Source of the DNA: Polymyxa betae
Taxonomy: Eukaryota > Endomyxa > Phytomyxea > Plasmodiophorida > Plasmodiophoridae
Reading direction: 5' to 3'
DNA: 64,000 nt
NCBI GenBank assembly: GCA_003693705.1
Contig: RBZT01000657.1
Span: 1-64,000, forward strand
Shown here: positions 12,689 to 23,623 of the stretch, piece by piece
Layout: each line of letters starts with the position of its first letter
How positions within the stretch are numbered: the stretch's first letter is position 1
Made by a program: the position numbers and the translations under genes
The notes under the pieces: model-generated
The model's input: only the letters and a program-made list of their open reading frames with translations
What the model was told of the DNA's origin: nothing
The model's database searches: none

Positions 12689-13471
12689 TTGGTCTCGAGA
12701 TTCAACGTCCCAGAGATGCTGGACTACGATTCTGGAATGGTCGGCGAGACGACCGGCGAACACATGCTCGGCACGACCATCATGGCAGTTGTGTATGATG
12801 GCGGCGTCGTTGTTGGAGCTGATTCCCGCACGTCGACTGGCAGCTATGTTGCCAACCGAGTTTCTGATAAGCTAACTCAGCTGCATGATCGAATTTACTG
12901 CTGTCGATCTGGCTCTGCTGCTGACACACAAGCTGTCGCTGACATTGTCAAATACTATCTCGATGTTTCTAGGTTCGGATTGGTTTTTTAGCTCCTTAGC
13001 TAAGCTTAGGAAAACTTTAGTGTTGAATTGGGTGAATTGCCAGATGTAGCTACTGCCGCGCATCTCACACGAAAGATTTGCTACAGTTATAAAGATAGCT
13101 TGATGGCTGGAATTATTATAGGTGGATGGGATAAACGTAATAGCGGCTCTGTCTATACAGTCACTCTTGGAGGAACTATTGTTCAGCAGGTAATGTTTAT
13201 TGATCATGTATCTCCATTTTATAACAGGTAATAGGATTATGCTATTGGTGGATCAGGGTCTACATATATCTATGGGTTCTGTGATGCTTATTACAAGAAA
13301 GGCATGACGAAAGCCGAATGCCAGAAGTTCGTGCAGCTGGCGATCTCTCATGCAATTGCACGAGACGGCTCATCAGGCGGTGTTATTCGATTAGCAACGA
13401 TTGATGCTAACGGTGTCGAGAAGACCATGGTCCCTGGAGATCGCCTGCCTTACATGGCCCAGCGCGAATAA
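12689..13471 (+). CDS. PRE3: 20S proteasome subunit beta1 (caspase-like), PRE3/PSMB6
   Basis: This is the catalytic beta1 subunit of the 20S core, cutting after acidic residues. Exons 12689-12972, 13021-13189 and 13235-13471 join exactly in frame into 229 residues, with introns of 48 and 45 bp. The propeptide ends at Gly28, exposing catalytic Thr29 in the motif [28 protein letters not shown] and [17 protein letters not shown] are diagnostic of beta1 rather than beta2 or beta5. Later motifs are [32 protein letters not shown] and [13 protein letters not shown]. Asp and Lys of the Thr/Asp/Lys catalytic set are in the expected places (GADSR; NRVSDKL). Start could be Met1 or Met10, which only changes the removed propeptide. 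It is divergent from CorA copy 2. Confidence 0.95.
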
Positions 13472-13546
13472 ATGTTTTTTCTTCAATACAAGTCTTCTTA
13501 CCGTTTCTACAGTCGTTATATGACTGGCTGATGTATCAGAACAATC

Positions 13547-15017
13547 ATGTCGCTTGATGATGAGAAGAACGCCCTGCTGGTGTACTATCGAAATCTGGCC
13601 GGTCAGCTCCAGCATCCCCCTCTATGAATCTATTCGCTAAACGGCACCAGATACGTTCGAGAAAGAGCGCCTTGATCTGATCCGGAAGATCGACCACATC
13701 GATGTGCATCGTTCAGAGCTACAGAAAGCTCAGTTAGAAATCGCTAAAAGAAATGACCAGATTGTTCAATTACAAAGTGCTCTAAGTGATGCCCATCTTT
13801 ATCTATTTGATGAACGCGATCATCTACTCAAACTCACATCTGAGAATGATGAACTTCGTGGTTAACTCAAAAACCCAGATTGCTCCAAACACTATTGATT
13901 CCTGTTCAGTGCGCGATTACGAGAATCGACAACGGATTCAGGATCTGTTGGCATTGACAAAGCCGGTCACACAAGAGGTGACGTACTTCCGAGATGCCAA
14001 ACCGAAAGTGTTCTCGAGACCGTCAGGGCCAGTTACTGACCAAAATCAACCTGGGAATGTGATTAGAACCATCTATCTGTCAAGTAACAAATCTGTCGAA
14101 CATTTAGAGGCGATTATTGAATCTTTGAAACAACGACTAATTGAAACGGTAATTTGTATGAAAGCTACAAAAATTTGTGTTTGAAGATCTCATCTCTTTC
14201 TGTTATGAAAGCGTCATTTTAGCATCTTGTATTTCCGATGGCGAACTATTCTTAAAAATATGGAAAATCTGTCATTCTGAGTTGGTGGCATCATTTAGGA
14301 GAAACTAAATGACGAGCGAGAACGTGCCCGTCGTCAAGATCGGAATATTCGTATTCAAGAGAGCAAAGCAGCCGCAGCCGAGTATGCAGCTGCTTTAAGG
14401 ACCTTAGAGGAGAAAGTCACCTCACTTTCGAGTTCCAATCGAGACATTCTGAAAGGTGCTATAACAATTAGGGTTCACGACTGTGCTAAAATTCCTGCCT
14501 TAGAGCATTTGATTATGCGATATGAATTTCAGCAAGAACGACGCCGATTGATGGAAGATATCGAGAAATCTCGAGAGTGTGCGAAAGATGCAGTGGATCA
14601 ACTGAATAATTGTAGATTTGAAATGGAAAAGACGATCGAGGTTGGGATTGGCTTTCCAACCGGTCTTGTTCAATGCCTTGTGATCCTAACGATGCTATTA
14701 AACAGGGAATCAGGAATAAAGAAGCATCTCATTCTGCAGAGATCACGGCCGAATTTCGGCGTCAAGCGATGGACAAAGAAGAGGCTCTAACTCTGGTTCG
14801 CGAGCAAGCGTTTGTGACGCAACGCCTGTACGAGCAAAAGATCGCGGCGATCGAAGAGGCTAACAGTAAACTGCTGAAGAAATATCGAGCTTTGGAGCGT
14901 AGACGTGCTCTGGATCTTGAAGGTAAACGACGTGATAAACAGCTCCATGGTGATAAGAAAGCTCTGGAATATTTCCAACAAATCTGCAAGAAGAATCTAG
15001 CTCAATATTTATTATAG
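13547..15017 (+). CDS. CCDC77: CCDC77-like centrosomal/basal-body coiled-coil protein
   Basis: Six exons (13547-13601, 13651-13860, 13910-14148, 14299-14455, 14504-14640, 14706-15017) join exactly into 369 residues. The match to the CCDC77 family is clear at three spots: ALSDAHLYLFDERDHLLKL followed by SENDELR, IQDLLALTKPVTQEVTYF, and KKYRALERRRALDLEGKRRD near the C-terminus. The rest is heptad coiled coil. CCDC77 is a centrosome/centriole component, conserved mainly in organisms that build centrioles or flagella, so its presence suggests a flagellated life stage. Intron 14149-14298 is 150 bp, three times the usual size here; the others are 48-65 bp. Vertebrate CCDC77 is longer (nearly 500 residues), with more central coiled coil. 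It converges with the gene at 15065-16790, leaving only 47 bp between stops. Confidence 0.82.
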
Positions 15018-15064
15018 AAACCAACATACACAGGCACATACTCAGAGTTGTTAAAATCCTCGTT

Positions 15065-16790
15065 CTATCTAAACGAAGATTTATTGAATTGAGTCGCAAC
15101 AAAATCCTGACGAAAATCTGCATCCAGATCAGCGTCGTCATCGTTATCCGACCCATCAAAGATATGATGTTTGGTTCCGGTCCGACTCCCGGAACCATTA
15201 ATCGATGCAAACGACATTGGTCTGGCTGACCTCCTAGGTCGCTCCTTTCCCATCCCGTAGTCAAACGGTTGCTGAAACGGCAGCACGAGCGGCGCCTGGC
15301 GGACCGGGGGCCGGTACGCCCCGCTGGTATCCGGCAGCGGGTCCGGTCGACTGGGCGTGATCTCCACCGGGAACACCTCTTCTTCTTCCGATCCGAAGAT
15401 CGGATCCGAATTTCGTCGCAGCGGATTGCGACGATTGGGGCCAGCCTTCCCTCGATCGTTTTTGGCGGTCGCTGGCGCTGTCCTTCTGCCGCTGCTGTAT
15501 ACGATTCGCGGCGGCTGATTTTTCTGCTTGGCTGATCGTCCATGCGGGTTGACCGCCATTGAGTAATGTGTGCTATTGAGATCATGAAAATCTTTCTTGG
15601 TTCGTCTTGTATGTGACGTCCTGACGGTCCCGGTTGGCGTTAGATGACGAAGCCTTTGGGCATCCGATTCCAGATCCTCACTATCGTCCGGAATACTCTG
15701 TTCGAAATCGCGACGATCTCCTTTGAACAGACCCTGCGATACCATTACTCCAATAGCCGCTCGACTTAAATCCCTGAATAGAAATCAGTAAGTAGTCAAA
15801 TGTTGGTTAAAAGCGCGATGTTGGGAAAGAATGGGAACTGTCTGCAGAGATAGTTGACCTTTGTTCTTCCTTCTGTCTGGCTTCCTGATGCAGTTTCCTT
15901 CGAGCTGATGCATACAGAACGGCAGCTATGGCCAGTAGACCGAACAATCCAGCAAATACGATGGCGAATAGAACGGCATTGCTGCTGGACGAGCTGGTCG
16001 TCGGCTGATCCGGAGTCGAATACGCCGAATACGCTTTGACCTTAAGACAGTCGGCGATCGACACGAACGAGTACTGTTTGGATCCGTTCAGAACCTCGGC
16101 CAGAATCGTCGTCTGTAGCCCATTCGGCATTGTGAATGTTTGAACGACTCGATCACCATTCTGTAGGACGATAATGAACGATCCATATCGTCTACCAATG
16201 CCGATCCCGGAATCAATTGAACGATTTAATGACGCCGCTAACATCTGCTTGTATTGCTGGACCAACGTCCTCTCCGTTCTTGAGCTATCCCAATCGCCAA
16301 AATCATAATTCCAGAGTGCCACAACCTGTCCATTGGTTCGAGCATCGGCGACCTCACCGCCAACATCATCTAATGTTAATGGACGTCTGAGCACAGGATG
16401 ATACCCGATGATCTTCACGAGCTGGGCTCCACAGACATCGTTATCTTGAGATCCGGTCGCATGACAGGCGACAGTATGACCATCAGCAACCATCTGTTTC
16501 AATGTCTGTTGAAGGGTCGTGCTGCTCACGAACAGATCGGGCTCGACAAAGAACGTGGCGACGACGTTGGCGGCGCGAAGGATTTCCAATACTTGTGACG
16601 TCCATTCATTCGGTCCACCATTCAAGGTGATCGAAATAACCGGGTCGATTCCTCGACCATTCTGACAGTCGTACGCCGGTTCCAACGTAACGATATCGGC
16701 ACCGCGCACGGCGACCACGGCGGCCAGTACGGCCCAGAGCGCCAGCAGCCACCGTCTGCGCCGTTTCCAGGCCCAGATGGAGGTTGTCAT
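15065..16790 (-). CDS. Type I membrane protein with degenerate NodB (CE4) ectodomain
   Basis: Two exons (16790-15859 and 15773-15065; 85-bp intron) give 546 residues. A basic start (KRRRR) and hydrophobic core WLLALWAVLAAVVAV form a signal peptide. The ectodomain follows the NodB/polysaccharide-deacetylase fold: ISITLNGGP is motif 1, ATFFVE the next strand, GHTVACHATGS motif 2, LRRPLTL motif 3 and YDFGDWD motif 4. Active CE4 enzymes carry TFDDGP and HTxxH. Here both aspartates are replaced (LNGGP) and the second metal histidine is Ser, so deacetylation of chitin is unlikely. A single TM segment (NAVLFAIVFAGLFGLLAIAA) leads into a tail of about 240 residues rich in Arg, Ser, Pro and acid runs (EEEEVF, DNDDDADLDAD). 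It may be a carbohydrate-binding surface receptor or anchor. An alternative is a one-exon protein ending at 15807 with a short tail. An upstream ATG at 16841 is less likely. Confidence 0.7.
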
Positions 16791-16915
16791 GACGCCACCA
16801 TCACCAGACCAGGTTTGTGCAGATAATTCGGGTCTTCGCAATCAGGCCGGCACGCGCCCCGCTCCGGAACGTGATTTCGCCATACGGCGGCGGACGTACC
16901 CGCCCCCCAAGGCAA

Positions 16916-19900
16916 TCAGTGCTGGCGGCCCGACAAGAACGCCGATCCGGTCATTGAGAGGTCGTCGTCGTGCATGATGAAGACGCTGTTCGCGGCCATG
17001 GCTTCAGCGACCGCCGGGGACGGCCCAGCACGACCAGCGATGACGGGAGGAAGGCGGATGCGGTTCTTCCGCGCCAGACGCGCCGCATGCATCTTGAGCT
17101 GGGCCGCTGCGATCGGGGCGACTGCCGCTGCGAACGATTCAACGTCGGCGGCGGTCGATGATGTTGATGGTGATCGGAAGTGGACGGACGCCAACGATTG
17201 CGAATTACGACGTGATTGTAGAGAGTCCTGGAAGATCACAGGATCGGTTTGAATCTCGATCGATGTAAGTTGAGGCGTGACGGAGGCCGTGGTGATCGCG
17301 CCGGTATTGAGCTCAACATCGCAGATAGTCATGGTCTGTATGGCGATTGAGATCGTCTTGACACTCTTGACCGGTTCTGTTCGATCTCTCTGAAGATATT
17401 CGAGAATGGCATCGCGGCTGTATCGGGGCTTCTCAGTCACCTCCGATGCACTCTGCTTATCATCCAAGTTCGCTGCTTGCAGCGATTTCGACTCAGCTTC
17501 TATTTGAGCTTTCTCTTGTTGTAGAACCTGTAGCAAATAAATTTGTGACCTAACATTAAAACTCGCCAGGAAACGTAATGATCGAAATTCTGAAAAAAAT
17601 AAACACTGACTCGGATTTGTTCTTCGAAACGTCGGGTCAGTTCACGATTCGATTTAGCTTGTTCGGCGAGATCACGAGATAAAGATTTGCATTGTTCAAC
17701 GCGGCTCAGCAGAAGCTTTTCCAACTCGTGCTCCACTTCCGAAGCATTAGTAAGACGGTTCTCGTAATCAGCCACAATCTGTTTGTGTGATTCGCACAGC
17801 TCGCTCATTTCCTTCTCTGATCGCAATCGACCTTCTTCGGCCTCGCTCACAGCTTGCTGAATTCGCTGTTCCATTTCCCGACTGCATACTTTTAGGGTCT
17901 AGGGTTTGTAAGGGTTTTCGAGACTTACCGAAGCGTCTCTTTAGCAAGTCGCTGTTGATCACATTGATTTCGGCTCTGCAATAGCGTCTGTTTGACATCT
18001 TCGTGTAGGTTTGTCAGACGAACATTGGTTTCAAGAGCCTCGACCAGGTCCGTCTTAACGCTGTTCAAGCGCCCTTCTAAAGTTGCAGTCTTCGCCATCT
18101 GCACATCCAAATCGATCTTTAAGCCTTGAATAACGGCCGCATTCTCCTGAACAAATCAGGTCAGATATGCTTCATTCATGTTTTGGCGTTCATTTGTTAT
18201 TCAAGCAATGAAACAGTTTACCTCAATAGACTGAAGATGTTTGGCGATTTGGGAAGTCTTATCTGTAATCGTTGCCTGAAGATTGCTCACATCCTGCTGT
18301 AGCTGCTCTTGCGTCGCTTTCAAATTCATCGTCATCTCAACGTATTCGTCCCGTTGAACACAGACGCTTTGATTCTCATATCGCAGCTGGTCGATCTCAC
18401 GCTGATGCTGCCCCATGATCGCTTTCAGCTGCTCTTTATTTTCATTCACCGTCAACATCAACGATTCGATTCGTTGCAATTGTTGATCGCCGCCTTGATT
18501 CAGCAGTAGAATCTTAGCCCTAGCATCCATCAGCTCACGATGTTCACCAGCGAATCGCCGGCAGTTATCATTCCAGGCACGACGCATATTGGCCAGTTGC
18601 TCCCGCAGACAGAACAGCTGTGTTGATGTCGTTCGTGATTCGGCGTTGCTGCAGTTCAGCTGGGCCGCGAGCTCATCGCGTGTCTTCGTGATGTCTTTCA
18701 GCTCGGCCGTCTGGCCTTCGAACAGTTCACGAAGCGCCAGCAGCTCTAATCGGGCGCGGTCCAGTTCGGTGGAGCGCGTTCGAAGCTGCTCGGTGGCCGT
18801 CGTCAGCTTGGTTCGTAGTTCGGCATTATCTGTGGTTAAACCATCAACTGTCTGGACGGCGGCCGAATATTCCTATCATGATTGAGATGATATCGGCATA
18901 TCAATAGACCAATCCCAACCTTTTCAAGCGCCTCCCGAGAAGCGCCTTCTAAAGTGAGTTTCCGGGTGGTCTCGGCCAGATCAGTCCTCAATTGAGCGAT
19001 GATGCGATCTTGAACTTGACGGTTATGCATTAAGTCATTCATACGACCGAGATCAGCTCGATGGGCAGCCTGCGCTAATTGTAGGGCAGAGAGCAGCTCT
19101 GTGGCGCGACGTTCGCAACGAGACTTTTCTTGAGCCAGCGTGCGTTCAGCAAACTCCATCTCCAGGAATTTCTTATCGTAATCGGCCAACTGGTCTTCGA
19201 GTTTCTTCCTGTTATAAGGATGGATCAGTACGAGGATGCAGAGTATCCTCAAATTGAATTCGAGGTTTCAGATTACTTTTTCAATGTGACAATACCGATT
19301 AAGGCATCGGTTTCAGATTTATCTCTTCGTAATCGATCGATGTCGACCATGCTTTGCGCCAATCGGCTCTTCCAAGTTCCAACCTGCTGGATCAAGTCGA
19401 CGTTTTGTAAGCGGTTGCTCGCCATCGTCTGCTTTAAGGAATCGGCGTCTTGTTGTAACAGACTGATGGTGGCCTCCATCTGGTTAATGATGGCGTCTTT
19501 GTTATTGATCAAATCAGTGAGCTCTTTCATTTCTTTCTGCCAGCTCTGCTTTTGCTGAGCCGTGGCCGACGACATTCGCATCTGCCGATCATGAAACTCC
19601 AACAAACGCAGCATCAGATCAGTTCTGACATCGCTCATGGCGGTCTTCGCTTTATGCTCGCTTGAGATGTCTACAATGGTCCAGTACACCTTCCAAATCC
19701 GTTTAGAAGCCTCAGGATTGAGCGATGAAAGCAGCTCCAGAATCCCATGGCTATAGACAAACAAGCCGCGATAAAGTCGATCGATTTGTGCTGTCTCGAG
19801 TCCCAGTTCAGCGAGCTGATTTCGAGCGATTCCAAGATTGTATAAAGCACGACGTTGTAAGGCATATGGAGCCGGCTGTGTTTTACTATCGGGTAGAAGG

Positions 19901-20058
19901 GCGTCGATATTATCACAGACTTGAATAAGTGAATCTCGGCCAATGCGATCATTCAACCAGCATTCCACAGCGGCGCTGGATTTCAACGGCTGCGCCAGAA
20001 TAGGATCTGAGCGAAATTCATTGGGAACGGGGTCCGATACGATTTGTTCTGTTTTCAT
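16916..20058 (-). CDS. Large coiled-coil protein, function unknown
   Basis: About six exons, with introns near 19214-19281, 18875-18922, 18150-18222, 17875-17930 and 17535-17600, encode roughly 940 residues. The first 140 residues are a compact helical region (CWLNDRIGRDSLIQVCDNID, then YRGLFVYSHGILELLSSLN). After that nearly everything is long heptad coiled coil with Glu, Lys, Gln and Arg, for example KKKKLEDQLADYDKKFLEME. The C-terminal 170 residues are low complexity with Ala and Ser, including the repeated short motif SIAIQTMT/SIEIQTDP (xIQT), which recalls SxIQT dynein light chain LC8-binding motifs. That points to a cytoskeletal, centrosomal or axonemal scaffold, in keeping with the nearby CCDC77 gene, but I cannot name the family. 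Intron near 17890 contains telomere-like CCCTAA runs. The stop lies 126 bp before the start of the NodB-like gene on the same strand. Confidence 0.7.
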
Positions 20059-20269
20059 TTAGAAAGAAACTAAAAAGAATTTAACATGTCGATACCCAGT
20101 TTTGAGCGAAAGAATTTGCTAAAGGCGGCGAAGGGGTCACCCGCCTTCGTCGAAGGCTGCTTGGTGCCGACACCGGGAATAACCGTTTGCATTTATCGAA
20201 ACATTTGGATATACAGCTGATAGGATATTATGGTCAGGAAGATAAGATCTTTATTTCAGGTACGTTTGA

Positions 20270-21212
20270 TCAGCTTTTCTCAGTTGATGGTTTTCGCTGA
20301 AGATACCACAAAACTATGTCGCCATCAGCACTTAAACCGTTGGCCTTTGTTTTGAATTCCTCGAAAGAAATGACATCGTCGCGCTGCTTATTCAAAGAAG
20401 AATAATAACGTTCGGCGAGACCTTGTCCAGAAAGGATGGACCATTCGGGTGGGAGTATTCGAGTTTGCTTTAATAAACAGGATCCAGAGAAATGGCCAGT
20501 TCTTAACATACAATCAAGCCAATTAGAAAACAACTCAAAGTTTAATGGGCCCAAATCAGGATCGATTACTCGCCAGGTAAGTTCAAGCTCGGCGCCTTTT
20601 GCTAGCGAAGAAACACCAACAGCAATCTCCAGCGAGTCGAGCCGATTCTGTTTATCGGTGGGAGAGTTTCGAAACAAACATAATATTTCCCATGGCTGAA
20701 TAGATGAGGTTTCACGACCAATCAGATAACTTAATTGTTCGGATGACCAGTTTCTCTGGGTTCTGAGTTCGCTTTGAAGGCGCTCAACTGGGAAATATTA
20801 AATTCTAACCAAGTTGCTTCAACAAAACCGAACCTTGTTTGTGTGACAAATTCGATCGTTTTGATAAATCTTCCACTTCACTACGAAGAGGAGAGATCAA
20901 ATGTGTTGAAGCGTCCTGAAGAGCCGATGTCTTTCTTCGGTCACGAACAATATAGTATGCAATAGGGGCAGAAACGCCTAAGGCCACATGCCAGAACTTA
21001 ATGCCACCACCAGATGATGCCGCTGCAGTAGGGGCATCTGTCGTCGCTGTTGACAAGACACGACTCGACGACCTGCATAGTCTCCGCAACATCGACGCTT
21101 GTCCACGGTCCGAGACGTCCGCTGACGCCTTTTGATGGTCGACATTGTCTTCACGATTAAATAAAGAGCATTTGGAAGGCGACTGAGAGGGTTGCGACGT
21201 CATCATTGACAC
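20270..21212 (-). CDS. Putative mitochondrial single-TM protein with EF-hand-like C-terminus
   Basis: Two exons, 21212-20810 and 20787-20270, are separated by only 22 bp that must be removed to keep the frame (KQL-VERLQSEL). The likely start is Met at 21092: it gives MLRRLCRSSSRVLSTATT, an Arg/Ser-rich amphipathic presequence typical of mitochondrial import. After that come a glycine linker and a TM helix FWHVALGVSAPIAYYIV followed by RDRRK. Then comes a coiled coil (VLLKQLVERLQSELRTQRN) and a helical domain with tryptophans (ELTWRVIDPDL, LPPEWSILSG) ending in a partial EF-hand loop NKQRDDVISFEEF, where position 1 is Asn rather than Asp. The predicted place is the inner mitochondrial membrane. 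I do not recognise the family. A further 3' exon around 20080-20160 is possible but unproven. Confidence 0.55.
20788..20809 (-). other. 22-nt candidate intron
   Basis: On the minus strand this reads gttagaatttaatatttcc then cag. Without its removal the frame hits TAG at once; with it, heptad coiled coil reads through on both sides. It begins GT and ends AG but is less than half the usual intron length here. Confidence 0.5.
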
Positions 21213-22028
21213 GTTTCACATGACATGATGAAACGATAAAACTGAATAAATTGGAGCCTTCGACCAATTCACTCACGTTCAGATTGTCTACCGTTTAGAA
21301 TTGAATAATATGGTAGTCCATCATGCAGGTAATACTACATTGACCTGTTTCATGTTGTAAGAAGCTCAACATCAGATTGCAGGATCAGTGACAAGAGAAT
21401 CGCAGATCAATTAAGATTTGGCCGAACTTCAACAAGATTGAGCACAAAGTATCGAGCTGTTCAGTTGTGCGTTTTTTGATAAGCCAGAATTTGTAATTTT
21501 AATTGGAGAGCGCATCTGGCTAATAAGCTCCTCCAAAATAGCACAGAAATACACTAAGCCATTCAATCTATTTATAGCGGTACCGAATTATCTTCAAGCA
21601 AACAGACAGAGAGAGCAATAACATAAAAAACTACAACGAGCATTATCTGCAGGAGATCAATGGGAAACCTTGATCTCCCAACGAAAGCTCCATTATCACT
21701 GCCTCTGTATCTGTTAATCTGGATCGACGGAGGCTTGACGAAATGGGGTTTTCGATGAGCCTTTGCTTTCCGGGTCGGCGAAATCCCCTCTGCGCAAATT
21801 TCTGTTGGGCGAAATCCCTTCAGCGCAATTTCTGTTGCCTGTTGACGTGTTGACCCAGATGTTCATAGACCCTAACACATTGAGACAGTCCCTTATTTGT
21901 AGACTGTCATGCGAGCCTGTATCTAAACACAGCCGTAAATCTATACAATAATGGTCGATTCACAGGTCGTCGCCCGAAAGCATTGACCAAAGCCCCGAGC
22001 CTCCGACGGCTGCCGCGCTCCCAAGGCT
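21213..22028. other. Intergenic region with short tandem duplication
   Basis: This 0.8-kb gap separates a minus-strand gene from the PH-RGS gene, so it holds two promoters. Apart from the 30-bp tandem duplication at 21777-21837 and a lone ACCCTAAC at about 21868, I see no convincing exon, tRNA or structured RNA. A 62-codon open frame at 21763-21951 overlaps the repeat and looks accidental. Confidence 0.4.
21777..21837. repeat. Tandem duplication, two units of 31 and 30 bp
   Basis: Unit 1 (21777-21807) and unit 2 (21808-21837) share GGCGAAATCCC, then GCGCAA, then TTTCTGTTG, with two substitutions and one length difference. They are directly adjacent. No coding function is apparent. It is likely a replication-slippage duplication in the promoter region of the PH-RGS gene. 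Confidence 0.8.
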
Positions 22029-23623
22029 ATGCATCGACTATTGCCTATGCTGGTCAATGATACGACCTGGGCTACGATTCAGGCTACTGATTCCAGCACG
22101 GTTCAGGTAAGGGTAGTATAGATCACGTCTACATTAGCATCAACCCTTGTCGATCCAGGAATTGATTTTAGCATTGAACGCGGGTCGGAATGTCGGAAGC
22201 TGTTCTGCTCTACTCATGACGTTATGCTACAATGAGAATGGCGGTACGGTTGCTGGCGAAAACGTAGGGACTTATTAATTTGAAAAATTCGTTGCAGATA
22301 AAACTGAACGAGTCTTATCACCGCAAGAAATTCCCATGAAGCTGATTGCGGGCCACAGTCATAGTACATCCAGGCCTTCGGTTTCGATACTTTGTTATTG
22401 ACCTGCATGAATTTAGCTAAAGATCGTCCATTTGTTCGGATCGTGATTCCTTCAACGTTGACGTTAGAGAAGCAACGAATAGGTACTACTCTAATCGGTT
22501 AAGTTCTTCAATAGTGATTTTCATTGTAGTTCCAGAATTTTGCGGCTTTGCCGACATTAAAGCTCATCGAAAAGACGTTTGGGCAACACGTTGGATTGCT
22601 CTCAAAGAGCAATTTTTAATGTGGTTTAAAACTCCTCGCGACAAAAAAGTTTGACAAATCGAGCTTGATATAGTTAAGCTGATGCTGGTACATATAGATA
22701 CGAGGTCAGCTAGACCTCAGTGATGCATATTTAGAAGCTAATGTATCGAATGATAACGAAGGTGGTCCTACTAATAAGAGAATGGCGACGCCATATGTCC
22801 TGCAGGTTATTAAACCTGATCGAGCTATCCAACTTCGTTTTGAAAACTCCCATTTGTTGCATGGCTGGTTACAGGCTCTGAAACAGCACTGTTCACTTGA
22901 TACCGTAAGCTCTCCATTCTGTGCTCAAACATTCTATGATGACGGTTTTTCAGGATAATTTACATTTCGATTTTATCAAAGAAGATATTGAGCAACATGA
23001 ACTTCAAAGATGGTCCAAATGTGAAGAACGATTTCAAAAATATGCAAGGATTTCCGCTGTTCTTGATTGCCCAAAGGCATTCAATTTTTTCTTGTCGTAT
23101 TTGAAACGGGCTCATTCTGAAGAAGGTTATCAAACTAATTGCTTGCTCACATTGGTTTGTTGATGTGATAACATACAGGCTTGCTGTTTTGGCGAGCAGT
23201 TAAAAAGTTTAAAAGCGACCAGATTTCTGATAAGCATGCTGTCGAAATTGCTCAGACTATATTTGACAAGTTTATTACCCCAGGTAATTTGTTCAATGTC
23301 GGCAAATTTTGGATGCCAATTTATTAAGCTTCAGGCTCGCATTGTGAACTTCAATTTTCTTGCCACGATCGTGCAGTTATTGTTTCAGCGCTGAATGCGA
23401 GACCAATTAAGAGAGAATTATTTGACCTGGCGGCAGAATCAATAATAAGGCAGTTAGATCAAGAAAAATTTACTGATTTCAAGTACCATTGTGTATATTG
23501 CATTCCAAATCTCTCATGAATGCTCATAGGAAGAGCTCGTATTTTCGCGCCATTTTATTAGAGCTGGCAAAGTCTCCAAGTTTAGATACATCAGCTCCCT
23601 GTTTGGAAGATTTGTCACTTTAA
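22029..23623 (+). CDS. PH-RGS domain protein, regulator of G-protein signalling
   Basis: Ten exons (22029-22106, 22138-22243, 22298-22363, 22417-22482, 22530-22648, 22710-22904, 22954-23125, 23179-23283, 23335-23482, 23530-23623) join exactly to 382 residues. Residues about 107-210 form a PH domain: GFADIKAHRKDVWATRWIAL, then EQFLMWFKTPRDKK, then LDLSDAYLEA, ending with the invariant Trp helix (HLLHGWLQALKQH). Residues about 220-370 form an RGS domain: FNFFLSYLKRAHSEEGLLFW, AVKKFKSD, RELFDLAAESIIRQLDQEKF and a final helix SSYFRAILLELA. RGS domains speed GTP hydrolysis by G-alpha subunits; the PH domain probably recruits the protein to membrane phosphoinositides. The N-terminal 100 residues are unrecognised. 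Most exons lack an ATG and are invisible to simple ORF searches. The domain calls are solid; the N-terminal exons are less sure. Confidence 0.75.

Noticed and set aside
20077-20170. Possible exon on either strand (minus: AGDPFAAFSKFFRSKLGIDM; plus: MSIPSFERKNLLKAAKG)
   Set aside because: No splice pair links the minus reading to the upstream gene in frame, and the plus reading is too short. Left unannotated.
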